From Hahella ganghwensis DSM 17046 (lineage in GTDB: Bacteria > Pseudomonadota > Gammaproteobacteria > Pseudomonadales > Oleiphilaceae): a stretch of 64,000 nucleotides of DNA. A program made the position numbers and the translations under genes. Location of the stretch: contig NZ_AQXX01000142.1 of assembly GCF_000376785.1 (NCBI RefSeq), positions 1 through 64,000 on the forward strand. The letters run 5' to 3'. Below the pieces are notes generated by a model. The model did no database searches. It saw nothing but the letters and a program-made list of their open reading frames with translations, and had not been told where the DNA came from. This document shows positions 1 to 9,085 of this stretch, one piece after another (position 1 is the first letter of the stretch; each line of letters starts with the position of its first letter).

Positions 1-220
1 GATCGCTGAGGTTATAAAATAGCTGCATGCAGTGGACACGAAGCATGGTGGATAACGGATACGGAGGGCGGCCGTTCTCGCCCTTGGGGTAATAGCGGGC
101 GATCTTCTTTTCCATGCGTTTCCATGGGATCAGCTTATCCATTCGCTCCAGAAAGATTTCCCGGCGGGTCTTACGCTTCTTATTCTGGTATTCAGCTTCG
201 GAGAAAGTCATCTGATCCAT
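1..220 (-). CDS. IS5-family transposase, N-terminal part (runs off window)
   Basis: The 73 visible residues start MDQMTFSEAEYQNKKRK and continue through a REIFLERMDKLIPW stretch, a YYPKGENGRPPYPL stretch and MLRVHCMQLFYNLSD. This is the characteristic N-terminal region of IS5-group DDE transposases (DUF772 region), before the catalytic DDE residues, which lie off the window. The ATG at 218-220 is the natural start, within 70 bp of the terminal repeat. The visible part has no internal stop, so the element may be intact. Confidence 0.9.
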   Translation of the reverse strand, partial: MDQMTFSEAEYQNKKRKTRREIFLERMDKLIPWKRMEKKIARYYPKGENGRPPYPLSTMLRVHCMQLFYNLSD

Positions 221-287
221 GGATAGTATTCCTGATGAGTGAAGTTGGCCGTATTATGACTGATTTGGGGAGTTATTCAGAGCCTCC
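1..287 (-). mobile_element. IS5-family insertion sequence, one end
   Basis: This is the 5' end of an insertion sequence that runs off the left edge. It consists of a transposase start (ending at 220), a 67-bp leader and a terminal repeat ending at 287. The terminal repeat, read inward from 287, begins GGAGGCTCTGAATAACT. The next four bases, TTAG at 288-291, fit the YTAR-type 4-bp target that IS5 elements duplicate. The other end lies outside the window, so the duplication cannot be confirmed. Confidence 0.8.
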
Positions 288-291
288 TTAG
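271..291. repeat. IS5 terminal inverted repeat and flanking TTAG
   Basis: The repeat occupies 271-287 and the presumed target duplication TTAG 288-291. The same end motif (AG-TT-TTCAGAG-CTCC-TAG, with variations) occurs at 26790-26813 and 46167-46188. This ties those two short elements to the same IS family. Confidence 0.65.
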
Positions 292-519
292 ATTTATTCA
301 CAAATATTCCTAATAAAAAAGATACCGCCTAACGCTTCGCATACCCACGCCCTGACAAGAGCAACAATGTGCTGTGGCTTGTTGCACGGCATTATGGCGC
401 ACCCCCTGGAAGCATGATGGTGATTTGCTTTAGCAAGTGTGATCCTGCATGAAATTCAACATGAATGCACATATTTTCCAGATCAAAACGCATCCTATTG
501 GAATTATTAAGGGGCTGAT

Positions 520-1272
520 CTAATAAACACCCGCCAGCATGTCATCATAGAAACTATCGAGCGTTCCATCATCCATCATTTTTTCGAGAGACAGGTTAAA
601 CAGATTCATGAGTTGCTGGGATTCTGGTCGCTGACGACTCATCAGCAGAGTGACCTCAGCCGATCTTAGCGGCTTATCATGGGTCGCAACCAGATTGGCG
701 ATTCCATGATTAAACTCGCGATTCAGAATCCGCCACCCTGTCACTTCCTCGCAGGGAAAAATATCGATGCGCCCCCTCACCAGTTTGCGAAAGTTCACGA
801 TATCCGAGGAGGTTTCCTCCACTTGCAGCTCTTTCTCTTTCGCCATCTCCCAAAACTGCGGAGTATAGCTGTAGCCGATGGTGGCGCCGAATACCAGATC
901 TTTAAGGTCACCAAGCGTACGCCAGGACGGTAGAGGCTTTTGTTTCAGATAAAAAAACACCTCTCTCTGCACGAATATGGTATTGGACAAGAGGTACTGT
1001 GTTTCGTACTCAGGGTTTCTGAACCAGAACGAGGAGGCATCAAACCGCCCAAGTTCGGTTTCCGTTCGAGCCCGAACCCAGGGAACAAAGACAAAATCCA
1101 CATGGTATCCCTGACGCCGAAACGCTTCTTTCACGATTCGGTTGATCAAGCCTGAATGTTGGGAATCCTTGGTTGTCCAGGGGGCATACTCCCCAGTCCC
1201 GATACGCAACGTGTCAGCCTGAGCGCCTCCCTGAATCACCAGCAGGAATCCTGCGACAAGCAATGCCCACAA
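520..1272 (-). CDS. transporter substrate-binding domain protein (SBP family 3)
   Basis: A 250-residue periplasmic protein of the amino-acid-binding type. A hydrophobic leader (about residues 2-18, ending GGAQA before DTLRIGTG) is followed by the bilobed family 3 fold; the ATIGYSYTP and SSDIVNFRKLVRGRIDIFPCEE segments are typical. No permease or ATPase gene is adjacent, so it may be a ligand sensor or a stand-alone receptor rather than part of a transporter. The start is poor: the only in-frame start is a TTG at 1272, just after an in-frame stop, and the leader has no positive charge. A GGAGG at about the right distance instead precedes a GTG at 1279 in another frame, and one extra T in the T5 run (1271-1275) would join the two. 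The exact N-terminus is therefore uncertain. The ligand is unknown. Confidence 0.75.
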   Translation of the reverse strand: MWALLVAGFLLVIQGGAQADTLRIGTGEYAPWTTKDSQHSGLINRIVKEAFRRQGYHVDFVFVPWVRARTETELGRFDASSFWFRNPEYETQYLLSNTIFVQREVFFYLKQKPLPSWRTLGDLKDLVFGATIGYSYTPQFWEMAKEKELQVEETSSDIVNFRKLVRGRIDIFPCEEVTGWRILNREFNHGIANLVATHDKPLRSAEVTLLMSRQRPESQQLMNLFNLSLEKMMDDGTLDSFYDDMLAGVY

Positions 1273-1503
1273 AAATCACCGCTAATACCTCCACATCGGA
1301 TAACCGTGCCGGGGTCACTGGCGCCGAGCGCCACCACATTGATCAGCAGACTGCCAGATTGATAGACAGCCTGTTCCAACGACCCACTATACCCACTATA
1401 CCCACTTGCAGATGCCCGATTTTCCTTAACGATGCTAAAGCCGACTGTACCTGACACTTTACTCCGGGAATCAACCTTAAGTTTAGCAGTATTCAGAAAA
1501 TGA

Positions 1504-2538
1504 TCAGGAACTTGATCGCAACACGGCCATTCCATCAAGGTCTGGTGCCTGGACAACCCCTCTTTCTGTAACAATCGCATCGATCAGGTGTGCCGGAGTT
1601 ACATCGAATACAGGATTAAAGGCTCGTGCACCTTCGGGAGCAATCGTCACCCCCTGGAGGCTTTTCAATTCCTGCTCCGTGCGCTCCTCGATCGGAATAT
1701 CTTTACCGCTGCTCAGATTGAAATCGATTGTACTGGAAGGCGCGGCAACCATGAACTTGACACCATGTTGTCTTGCCAGAACCGCCAGACTGTAGGTACC
1801 GATTTTGTTGGCAACGTCGCCATTTGCCGTGATCCGATCCGCCCCGACCACGACCCAGGTGACACCACAGGTTTTCATCACGTGTGCCGCAGCACTGTCG
1901 GCAATCAGGTGAACAGGGATCTCATCCTGGCACAGTTCCCAGGCAGTCAGCCTGGCCCCTTGCAGCCAGGGACGTGTCTCGTCCGCAAACACCTTCTCCA
2001 CCAGCCCGCGTTTATTGGCTGAGCGAATCACTCCCAACGCAGTTCCATACCCGCCTGTAGCCAGACTACCGGTGTTGCAGTGAGTCAGGATATTACCCTT
2101 GCCGGATTCCGCAATCAGGTCTGCTCCGAGTTCTCCCATATGCAGATTGGCCTGAAGATCTTCCTGATGAATGGCGATGGCTTCCTGCTCAAGAGCCTGC
2201 ACATCGACCGAACCGAGTTCTTCAAGACGCTTCTTCATTCGATCCAGCGCCCAGAATAAATTCACCGCTGTGGGCCTTGATTCAGCCAACACTTTAAAAT
2301 GTGGCTCCAGAGCGCCGGGGTGACTACCAGAATGCGCTCGTGCTGCCAACACAACACCATAAGCCGCTGAAATACCAATCGCTGGTGCCCCACGAACCAC
2401 CATATCTCTGATGGCACCAGCAACGGACTCAGCATCACGACAGGTCACATAGGACTCTGTAGCCGGCAAAATTCTCTGATCCAGCAAAATAAGTTCTTGA
2501 TGATTCCAGCGTATCGGCGTAACAGATGAATTGGTCAT
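1504..2538 (-). CDS. mtnA: S-methyl-5-thioribose-1-phosphate isomerase
   Basis: This cytoplasmic enzyme of the methionine salvage pathway converts 5-methylthioribose 1-phosphate to methylthioribulose 1-phosphate. The 344-residue length is normal. It belongs to the eIF2B-like isomerase family, and both catalytic residues are present: Cys154 in [11 protein letters not shown] and Asp234 in [19 protein letters not shown]. The N-terminal [13 protein letters not shown] motif is also intact. It is divergent from mtaD, which makes the upstream methylthioinosine intermediate, as in Pseudomonas. A second family member lacking the cysteine lies at 44056-44907. Confidence 0.95.
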   Translation of the reverse strand: MTNSSVTPIRWNHQELILLDQRILPATESYVTCRDAESVAGAIRDMVVRGAPAIGISAAYGVVLAARAHSGSHPGALEPHFKVLAESRPTAVNLFWALDRMKKRLEELGSVDVQALEQEAIAIHQEDLQANLHMGELGADLIAESGKGNILTHCNTGSLATGGYGTALGVIRSANKRGLVEKVFADETRPWLQGARLTAWELCQDEIPVHLIADSAAAHVMKTCGVTWVVVGADRITANGDVANKIGTYSLAVLARQHGVKFMVAAPSSTIDFNLSSGKDIPIEERTEQELKSLQGVTIAPEGARAFNPVFDVTPAHLIDAIVTERGVVQAPDLDGMAVLRSSS

Positions 2539-2850
2539 GAAATTTCCTGGTTAAATTAGCTGATCAGGCTGTCGGCACAAACGGGGCAGGCTTCCTTCCT
2601 GGGTGAATAAGCATGGAATGACTAAACAAAGTCAGAATTATACGATTTATCATCAGCAGCGATCTACGCTGAAAGGTCAATTCGCACCCTGGGTTCACCC
2701 CTTAAGCTGCCTGGAGGATCATATTATCGATAGAACGTCTCCACATTGCTGACAACAGAATGACATCTGTTTGCAAAGGTCAACCTACTTCTCACCTCAT
2801 AATCTGAGTATACTTTGCCCTTTCAAGGACTTGTCACAGGAATACACATC
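2539..2850. other. divergent intergenic region mtnA/mtaD
   Basis: This 312-bp region separates the divergent mtnA and mtaD genes and should carry promoters for both. I see AT-rich stretches around 2635-2655 but no promoter or operator clear enough to call, and no small gene. Confidence 0.5.
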
Positions 2851-4176
2851 GTGTCGCAACAAAACGTTGATCTGATTATTACCGCCCGCTGGATTGTTCC
2901 AATCCGCCCAGCCAACCTGATTTTGGAAAACAGCTCCGTCGTTATAGACGGAGGCCGCATTCTTGACATTGGGGACAGCAATGATCTGATGCAACGCTAC
3001 AGCGCCAAAGAGCATGTACAGCTCCCCGAGCATGCCCTGATGCCGGGAATGATAAACGCTCACGGTCACGCCGCCATGACACTGTTCAGGGGAATGGCTG
3101 ACGATCTGCCATTAATGGAATGGCTGAACAATCATATCTGGCCGGCCGAGGGCAAATATGTCGACGCCGATTTTGTACACGACGGCGTCTCTCTCGCCAT
3201 CGTAGAAATGATTCGCAGCGGGACCACGACGTTCAGCGACCAGTACTTTTTTCCTGCCAGCGCCGCCGCTGCAGCCGTTGATGCCGGTATGCGCTGCCAG
3301 CTTGCCTTCCCGATCCTGGATTTCCCCTCCTCCTGGGCCAGCCATGCAGAGGACTACATTCACAAGGGAGTCAAACTGTTTGACGAGTATAAGCACAGCG
3401 ATCTGGTACAGATTGCGTTCGGCCCTCATGCCCCCTACACCGTCTCGGATGAGCCGTTAAAGCAGATTGTGACGCTGGCCAATCAACTCGATGCCCAGAT
3501 TCAGATCCACCTCCATGAAACCGCATTTGAGGTCAACGACGCTCTGGAGAAGACCGGCAAGCGTCCGACTGAAAGAATGTACGAGCTGGGAGTACTGGGC
3601 CCCAATACCCAGTGTGTTCACATGACCCAGATTAATAACCGGGATATTGAAATCCTCCAGGAGACGGGGGCTCATATCGTCCACTGCCCGGAATCCAACC
3701 TCAAACTGGCCAGCGGATTCTGCCCGATTGCCAAATTATCAGCCGCCGGTATCAACGTGGCGCTGGGAACCGACGGCGCTGCCAGCAACAATGACCTGGA
3801 CATGCTGGGCGAAATGCAGACAGCCGCCCAAACAGCCAAAGCAGTGGCAGAAGATGCAGCGGCCATCAGCGCATTTGAAGCACTTGAGATGGCGACTATC
3901 AATGGCGCCAAGGCACTGGGCAAAGAGGCCGACCTGGGCTCCCTGGAGGCGGGTAAATGGGCTGACATGATCGCTATCGATCTCAGTGCGCTGGAGCTGC
4001 AGCCCGTTTTCCATATCACCTCGCACCTGGCTTATGCGGTAAAATCCCATCATGTCACCCATTCCTGGATTGGAGGTAAGCCTCGCATGACAGATCGACA
4101 TCTGGTTGGCATGGATACAGGTAAAATCGCTAAACTTGTTGCGGGCTGGCAACGTAAACTAGTCGGTAACAACTAG
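2851..4176 (+). CDS. mtaD: 5-methylthioadenosine/S-adenosylhomocysteine deaminase (TRZ/ATZ family)
   Basis: A metal-dependent amidohydrolase of 441 residues that deaminates methylthioadenosine (and probably S-adenosylhomocysteine) to the inosine form. In Pseudomonas this feeds a phosphorylase and then MtnA. Metal ligands are visible: MINAHGHAA, a later HLHET, and the [12 protein letters not shown] segment typical of the TRZ/ATZ group. I chose the GTG at 2851 because ACAGGA lies 9 bases upstream and the protein then begins [16 protein letters not shown], as in relatives; an upstream TTG at 2815 would add 12 atypical residues. It is followed by ubiG, mupP and yciK in the same direction. Confidence 0.9.
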   Translation: MSQQNVDLIITARWIVPIRPANLILENSSVVIDGGRILDIGDSNDLMQRYSAKEHVQLPEHALMPGMINAHGHAAMTLFRGMADDLPLMEWLNNHIWPAEGKYVDADFVHDGVSLAIVEMIRSGTTTFSDQYFFPASAAAAAVDAGMRCQLAFPILDFPSSWASHAEDYIHKGVKLFDEYKHSDLVQIAFGPHAPYTVSDEPLKQIVTLANQLDAQIQIHLHETAFEVNDALEKTGKRPTERMYELGVLGPNTQCVHMTQINNRDIEILQETGAHIVHCPESNLKLASGFCPIAKLSAAGINVALGTDGAASNNDLDMLGEMQTAAQTAKAVAEDAAAISAFEALEMATINGAKALGKEADLGSLEAGKWADMIAIDLSALELQPVFHITSHLAYAVKSHHVTHSWIGGKPRMTDRHLVGMDTGKIAKLVAGWQRKLVGNN

Positions 4177-4306
4177 GATATTAAGATCCCGGCAAAGTGC
4201 CCGTCCTGACTTCAGGCTTTCAAATCAAATGACGGGCACCCAAAAAAGAGAACCCCGGACAACAACCGGACAAACGACAGCACCTATGACCGCTGCGAGA
4301 GAACCT

Positions 4307-5017
4307 ATGACCGCTGTAGACAACGTTGATCTGGCAGAGATCAAAAAGTTTGAAGACCTGGCACACCGCTGGTGGGACCCGGAGAGTGAATTTAAACCCC
4401 TGCATGATATCAACCCCCTGCGTCTGAATTTTATTGATCAGAAAGCCGCTCTACCGGGAAAACTGGCATTGGATGTTGGTTGCGGCGGCGGATTGCTGAG
4501 TGAAGGAATGGCCCGGCGCGGCGCCCATGTAACCGGCATCGATATGGGAGAAGAGCCCCTGTCCGTGGCGCGTCTGCACGGCTTGGAGTCCGGGATCAAA
4601 GTCGATTATCGAAAAACCACGATTGAAGATCTCGCCGCTGAACAATCAGCGCACTATGACGTGGTGACCTGCCTGGAAATGCTGGAGCACGTACCAGACC
4701 CAGCCTCGGTAATCAAAGCCTGCGCAGAAGCCGCAAAACCCGGCGCCAATCTGTTCTTCTCCACACTCAACCGAAACCCGAAATCTTATCTGTTCGCCAT
4801 TGTCGGTGCAGAATATGTGCTCAAGATGCTCCCCAAAGGCACCCATGACTGGAAAAAGTTCATCAAGCCTGCCGAGCTGGCCAGAATGCTTCGGGAAGCC
4901 GGCCTGGAACTTCAAGAAACCAAAGGCATGACCTACAACCCGATCACGCGGGAATACAAGCTGAATCAGGATGTTGACGTCAATTACCTGATGCACGCGG
5001 TAAAACCGGTACTGTAA
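4307..5017 (+). CDS. ubiG: bifunctional 2-polyprenyl-6-hydroxyphenol methylase / 3-demethylubiquinol 3-O-methyltransferase
   Basis: A class I SAM-dependent methyltransferase that carries out both O-methylations of ubiquinone biosynthesis. The SAM-binding glycine-rich loop [15 protein letters not shown], the acidic strand-2 end GIDMGEE, and the EMLEHVPDP post-I region are all clear. Family proteins begin near [19 protein letters not shown] therefore prefer the ATG at 4307, preceded by GAGAGA, giving 236 residues. ATGs at 4286 and 4229 are in frame; the region 4282-4316 contains a 14-bp sequence repeated at 21-bp spacing that duplicates the start context. Confidence 0.93.
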   Translation: MTAVDNVDLAEIKKFEDLAHRWWDPESEFKPLHDINPLRLNFIDQKAALPGKLALDVGCGGGLLSEGMARRGAHVTGIDMGEEPLSVARLHGLESGIKVDYRKTTIEDLAAEQSAHYDVVTCLEMLEHVPDPASVIKACAEAAKPGANLFFSTLNRNPKSYLFAIVGAEYVLKMLPKGTHDWKKFIKPAELARMLREAGLELQETKGMTYNPITREYKLNQDVDVNYLMHAVKPVL

Positions 5018-5040
5018 CGGCTGTATAGGATTTCTGGACA

Positions 5041-5712
5041 ATGACACAGACCCACTCCCTCCCCCGCGGAATCCTCTTTGACCTGGATGGCACCCTGATA
5101 GACACGGCCCCGGATTTTCACCGTGTACTGAATATCCATCGCAACCGCCATGGCCTTGAAGCACTTGCTTTCCCGGTCGTCAGACAGGCGGTATCGGAAG
5201 GTGCGCGAGCCATGGTCAAGCTGGGATTCGATGTTTCAGAGGACCACCCGGACTTTGCCGCCTTGCGACAAGAGTTTCTGGATTTATATCTGGATAACAT
5301 CTGCATCGACAGCGGCCTTTTCCCCGGATTTGCCCCTTTACTGGAAGACCTGGACAAGCGAGGGATATCTTGGGGAATCGTCACTAACAAGCCCCGCCTT
5401 TACAGTGAAGCCCTACTCGAAGCTTTAGGCCTGGCTTCTATTGCAGTCCTGGTATGCCCGGACGATGTCACCCGCACCAAACCAGACCCTGAGCCGTTAC
5501 TGAAAGCTGCCACTACACTGGACCTACCACCATCTTCGCTCTGGTATGTAGGTGACCATGTCAGAGATATCGAAGCCGGCCGCAATGCCGGCATGAAAAC
5601 CGTGGCGGCCGCCTATGGCTACATTCCCGGACATGACAATATTGAAAACTGGTCAGCGGACTACATTATCCGGCAACCCCAAGACTTGTCCTCTCTGCTT
5701 ATGGCATCATAG
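5041..5712 (+). CDS. mupP: N-acetylmuramic acid 6-phosphate phosphatase (HAD family)
   Basis: A HAD-superfamily phosphatase of 223 residues. Motif I is FDLDGTLIDTAP with the nucleophile Asp, motif II is IVTNKP, motif III has the TKPDPEP lysine, and motif IV is GDHVRDIEAG. Similar proteins are often labelled phosphoglycolate phosphatase (Gph). The position between ubiG and yciK is that of mupP in Pseudomonas, where it dephosphorylates MurNAc-6-phosphate in the AnmK-MupP-AmgK-MurU recycling route. That assignment rests on synteny, because the sequence alone does not exclude phosphoglycolate. It starts 23 bp after ubiG and is probably co-transcribed with it. Confidence 0.85.
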   Translation: MTQTHSLPRGILFDLDGTLIDTAPDFHRVLNIHRNRHGLEALAFPVVRQAVSEGARAMVKLGFDVSEDHPDFAALRQEFLDLYLDNICIDSGLFPGFAPLLEDLDKRGISWGIVTNKPRLYSEALLEALGLASIAVLVCPDDVTRTKPDPEPLLKAATTLDLPPSSLWYVGDHVRDIEAGRNAGMKTVAAAYGYIPGHDNIENWSADYIIRQPQDLSSLLMAS

Positions 5713-5795
5713 GCGCAACAGAACTCTGCGTAACCTGGCCATCACTGAGACGACCAGGTTACCGAACCCAAACAGTCAATAAAGAACCATTAAAC

Positions 5796-6551
5796 ATGAT
5801 GTATCCCTACGAAGCCCCTGAACAACTGCTCAAAGGGCGGGTTATCCTGGTCACAGGTTCCGGCGCCGGTATTGGCCGCGCGGCCGCCACCACTTTTGCC
5901 CGCTACGGCGCAACCATTATTCTCACCGGCAGAACCACAAAAAAACTGGAAGACGTCTACGATAGCATTGAAGCAGCTGGCGGCCCGCAGCCTGCAATTT
6001 TTCCGGTCAATTTCGAAGGCGCTGTTGCCAAAGATTATGACGACCTGGCCCAGGCCATTGATGACGAATTCGGGCGCCTTGACGGACTACTTCACAACGC
6101 ATCGATTCTGGGACACAGAACTCCCATTGAGCATTACGATCCGGATTCCTGGGCGCAGGTCATGCAAGTAAATGCCCATGCCCCATTTCTGTTGACCCGC
6201 TCTCTACTCCCGGTTATCCGTAAATCAGAAGACGCCTCCATCGTGTTCACATCGTCCAGTGTTGGCCGAAAAGGACGCGCCTATTGGGGAGCCTACTCTG
6301 TTTCAAAGTTCGCCACCGAAGGCCTGATGCAGGTGCTGGCTGATGAGTTGGATGACGAAGAACACCTGATACGAGTGAATTCCATCAACCCCGGAGCCAC
6401 TCGAACTCACATGCGCGCCATGGCTTATCCGGCTGAAGATCCGAAGAAGAACCCCGTACCGGAAGACATTATGAACGTATACCTGTACCTGATGGGGAAA
6501 GACAGTATCGGGGTAACCGGCCAGGCATTTGACGCCCAGATCAAAGACTAG
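5796..6551 (+). CDS. yciK: YciK-family short-chain oxidoreductase
   Basis: A classical SDR of 251 residues. The cofactor-binding motif is VTGSGAGIGRAAA near residue 20, NAS occurs in HNASILGH, and the catalytic Ser (FTSSSVGR) and YxxxK (GAYSVSKFA) are present. The substrate is unknown; the family is conserved next to mupP and ubiG in pseudomonads. It is the last gene of the rightward group and is followed by a strong hairpin. Confidence 0.9.
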   Translation: MMYPYEAPEQLLKGRVILVTGSGAGIGRAAATTFARYGATIILTGRTTKKLEDVYDSIEAAGGPQPAIFPVNFEGAVAKDYDDLAQAIDDEFGRLDGLLHNASILGHRTPIEHYDPDSWAQVMQVNAHAPFLLTRSLLPVIRKSEDASIVFTSSSVGRKGRAYWGAYSVSKFATEGLMQVLADELDDEEHLIRVNSINPGATRTHMRAMAYPAEDPKKNPVPEDIMNVYLYLMGKDSIGVTGQAFDAQIKD

Positions 6552-6598
6552 CGCAAAGTCCAAAGCAAATAATCATTCTCTGCGCCAGATACATAATC

Positions 6599-6633
6599 AA
6601 AGGGGGTAGGCACCAGCAGTGTCTACCCCCTTT
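6599..6633. terminator. bidirectional hairpin between yciK and ccmI
   Basis: An AAAGGGGGTAGG arm pairs with CTACCCCCTTT around a CAGCA loop. Only short T-runs follow on either side. It sits between the convergent yciK and ccmI stops and probably serves both. Confidence 0.75.
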
Positions 6634-6669
6634 GTACGTTCTCAGCAATGAGACAAAACTCAATCCAGT

Positions 6670-7926
6670 TTACTGTATCACCCGATCAATCATCACTTCA
6701 GCAGGCGCTTCCTGGCCTTTTACCGAAACCGGGCCGATCAACCCTTCAATATCGCCGCTTTGTGGCTGCGGCGTACCAGCTTTGGATACTCTCGCCACAA
6801 TTTCCACTTGCTCCACTGACGACAGTTTTGCCATCGGCCCCATGGACATAGAGTCATCAAGCGCAAGGGTTATTGGAAGATCTTGAACCCTGACCCGAGT
6901 CACTGCGACTGGCATACGGCCACCGACCGGGCGTGCGAGAATATAAACCACATCACTCCCATCGGCCTGAGCACTGACAGCTTCTGCCAATGACACCTTA
7001 ACCGCAAGCTTCACCGGCTCACCTACCTCGGTGTTTTCACCGGATTCTGACTGCCTGACAGCTGCCAAAGCCTGGGCACGGTTGATGCCATTCCTGATCG
7101 CGTCCGCATTCGGATCATTGGGATTACTATCCAGTATCGCCTGCCAGTAGCGTACCGCATCTGCGTATCGACCCTGCTGGAATGCAGAGACCCCCAGAAT
7201 ACTCAAAGCATTGGATTCCCCAGGATCGGCTGCCAGGGCTTTACGCACAGCCTCCTGCACTCCTGCCGTCATTCCCTTTTCACCAAAGAAACGCGCCTGA
7301 GCCAGCAGACCATATCCAACACCAGGATTCTGATTATCCTCTTCGAGCAATCTGGCCACCTCAGCAAAGGCACCGGCTGCCTCTTTGTATCGCTCCAGAG
7401 TCATATAGGAGCGTCCCAGTAGCACCCAGCCTTCGATATGTTCGGGATCTTCCTGCAAGCGCTGCTCCAGACGATCCAGAATCGCCTGCATATTATTCCC
7501 TTCCCTGGCCAGAAGGAGTCTGGTTTCATCCATCCAATGAGCCTGGTTGAGGCCTTTGTAGTCACCCAGGTATTGATATAATCCTAACGCCAATGCCGGC
7601 AGACCGATAAACCCCAGAACCATCAATACCCCAGCCCCAGCGTTCTTTCTGACGGGTTTTCCGGTATCGTTTGATGGCAAATCATTCAGCAGACTGGTTT
7701 CCAGCTCCGCCTTAAGCTCGCCAAATTCTTTCTCATCGATCAGACCTTGCTTATGATCATTCTCCAGCTCAGCCAAACGATCCTTGAAGATGGCCAGGTT
7801 CGTCTGCTTCTGACTCGTATCCTTCGACGCAGCCGTTTCCTGATTCAGCATATTGCGCAAGGGCAATGCAATCATGGCAATCGCCATCAGCGTCAGTATT
7901 CCAAGTGCCAGCCAGAAAAAAAGCAT
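6670..7926 (-). CDS. ccmI: c-type cytochrome biogenesis protein CcmI
   Basis: Membrane-anchored TPR protein that presents apocytochrome c to the CcmF/CcmH haem ligation complex. The 418-residue form starting at the ATG at 7926 opens with a transmembrane helix (MLFFWLALGILTLMAIAMIAL). A short cytoplasmic region with a second hydrophobic stretch follows, then TPR repeats (about residues 125-270), and a periplasmic C-terminal domain. An in-frame start 39 bases further upstream would add a polar extension and is less likely. It is the last gene of the leftward ccm operon. Confidence 0.9.
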   Translation of the reverse strand: MLFFWLALGILTLMAIAMIALPLRNMLNQETAASKDTSQKQTNLAIFKDRLAELENDHKQGLIDEKEFGELKAELETSLLNDLPSNDTGKPVRKNAGAGVLMVLGFIGLPALALGLYQYLGDYKGLNQAHWMDETRLLLAREGNNMQAILDRLEQRLQEDPEHIEGWVLLGRSYMTLERYKEAAGAFAEVARLLEEDNQNPGVGYGLLAQARFFGEKGMTAGVQEAVRKALAADPGESNALSILGVSAFQQGRYADAVRYWQAILDSNPNDPNADAIRNGINRAQALAAVRQSESGENTEVGEPVKLAVKVSLAEAVSAQADGSDVVYILARPVGGRMPVAVTRVRVQDLPITLALDDSMSMGPMAKLSSVEQVEIVARVSKAGTPQPQSGDIEGLIGPVSVKGQEAPAEVMIDRVIQ

Positions 7927-7997
7927 AGTTAAGAGTATTCTCGTTGATGTTTGGGAAAGCAGCACGCCCCAAAAGCCAGGCCGGGCTACATGATTTT

Positions 7998-8492
7998 TTA
8001 GGATTTATCGTTTTTTTTGTCAGACAAGTGATCGGCTTCTTCAAGCAACTGCTTTAATCGCTCCCTGTCACCAGCGCTCAGAGCATCCCCATCCCGACCT
8101 GCATTGCGGTTACGGCGCCCAAGTATCATGACCACTGAAACACCGATCAAAACCAGGACCAATGGAGCGATCCAGAGAACGACTGTGTGTCCGCTCATTC
8201 GCGGCCGATAAAATACAAAGTCACCATAGCGCTCAACCATAAAGTCCACAATTTCCTTATCCGAGCGACCGTCCATCAACAGTCGATGAACCTCGCGACG
8301 CAGATCCTGTGCAATCGGCGCGTTGGAATCGGCAATATTCTGATTCTGACATTTAGGGCAGCGAAGCTCCCAGGTCAGATCCTGATAGCGCTCACGGGTC
8401 TGCTCGTCGGGAAACTCGTAAACATCAATAGCGAAAGCCGGGCCAGACACCACCACAGAGAACAGAATCAAAATTCCAAACCAGGATTTCAT
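7998..8492 (-). CDS. ccmH: cytochrome c-type biogenesis protein CcmH
   Basis: Thiol-disulfide protein that reduces or resolves apocytochrome c for haem attachment. It has a signal peptide (to about residue 21), the redox motif RCPKC with Cys45 and Cys48, and a single C-terminal membrane helix (VVLWIAPLVLVLIGVSVVMIL). The 164-residue length fits the short Pseudomonas-type CcmH that works with a separate CcmI. It overlaps ccmG by 4 bp. Confidence 0.95.
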   Translation of the reverse strand: MKSWFGILILFSVVVSGPAFAIDVYEFPDEQTRERYQDLTWELRCPKCQNQNIADSNAPIAQDLRREVHRLLMDGRSDKEIVDFMVERYGDFVFYRPRMSGHTVVLWIAPLVLVLIGVSVVMILGRRNRNAGRDGDALSAGDRERLKQLLEEADHLSDKKNDKS

Positions 8493-9085
8493 GAAGACGC
8501 TCCCTGTTCTGAGCCTGTAGATTCATTAACCCTGGTGTCCTTTACCTCAGACTCCCTCGTCCCCGAATCTTCCATCAGGGGGGCCAACACTTCATTCCAG
8601 ACTTTTTCGTTTACCACCCCCACATGGCGGTAGCGGATAATCCCTTCAGCATCGACGACATAGGTTTCTGGTGCGCCATAAACCCCCAGATCCAATCCCA
8701 GACGCCCCTCTTCATCAAAGACGGTAAAGACATAAGGATCGCCAAGTTTATCCAGCCATTCCAGCGCAGCGGTTCGGTCGTCCTTGTAATTGAGCCCGAC
8801 CAACTGCACGCCTTTTTCTTTTGCCAGCTTCAGGAGGTAAGGATGCTCCACCCGGCATGACGGACACCAGGTAGCCCACACATTGACCAACATAGGCTTG
8901 CCCTTAAGGTCTTCCTGGGTAAAAAAGCGCTCGGGATTGCGCAGACCAGGCAAGGCAAAAGCCGGAACAGGCTTATCTTTTCTGGCCAGCTCCATTTCCG
9001 TCGGATCGTGATCAATCATCTGCTGAAACAGAAAAAACATGGCCATGATCACCAACAACGGAACGAAGAGAATCAGACGTCTCAT
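8489..9085 (-). CDS. ccmG: thiol:disulfide interchange protein CcmG/DsbE
   Basis: Membrane-anchored thioredoxin-fold protein that keeps apocytochrome CXXCH cysteines reduced. The N-terminal helix (residues 1-20) is followed by the thioredoxin active site WCPSC (Cys74, Cys77) in the NVWATWCPSCRVEHP context. A GAPETYVVD segment carries the cis-Pro-type loop. The 3' tail after about residue 175 is polar and low in complexity. It overlaps ccmF by 1 bp and ccmH by 4 bp. Confidence 0.95.
   Translation of the reverse strand: MRRLILFVPLLVIMAMFFLFQQMIDHDPTEMELARKDKPVPAFALPGLRNPERFFTQEDLKGKPMLVNVWATWCPSCRVEHPYLLKLAKEKGVQLVGLNYKDDRTAALEWLDKLGDPYVFTVFDEEGRLGLDLGVYGAPETYVVDAEGIIRYRHVGVVNEKVWNEVLAPLMEDSGTRESEVKDTRVNESTGSEQGASS

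Noticed and set aside
300-519. A gene remnant between the IS5 end and the family 3 binding protein gene
   Set aside because: The stretch has no open frame with protein-like content and no clear promoter.
1236-1580. A 114-codon open frame bridging the gap between the binding protein and mtnA
   Set aside because: It overlaps both real genes and its product has no recognisable features. A 9-bp tandem repeat (1383-1406) inside it explains the repeated SGYSGYSG.
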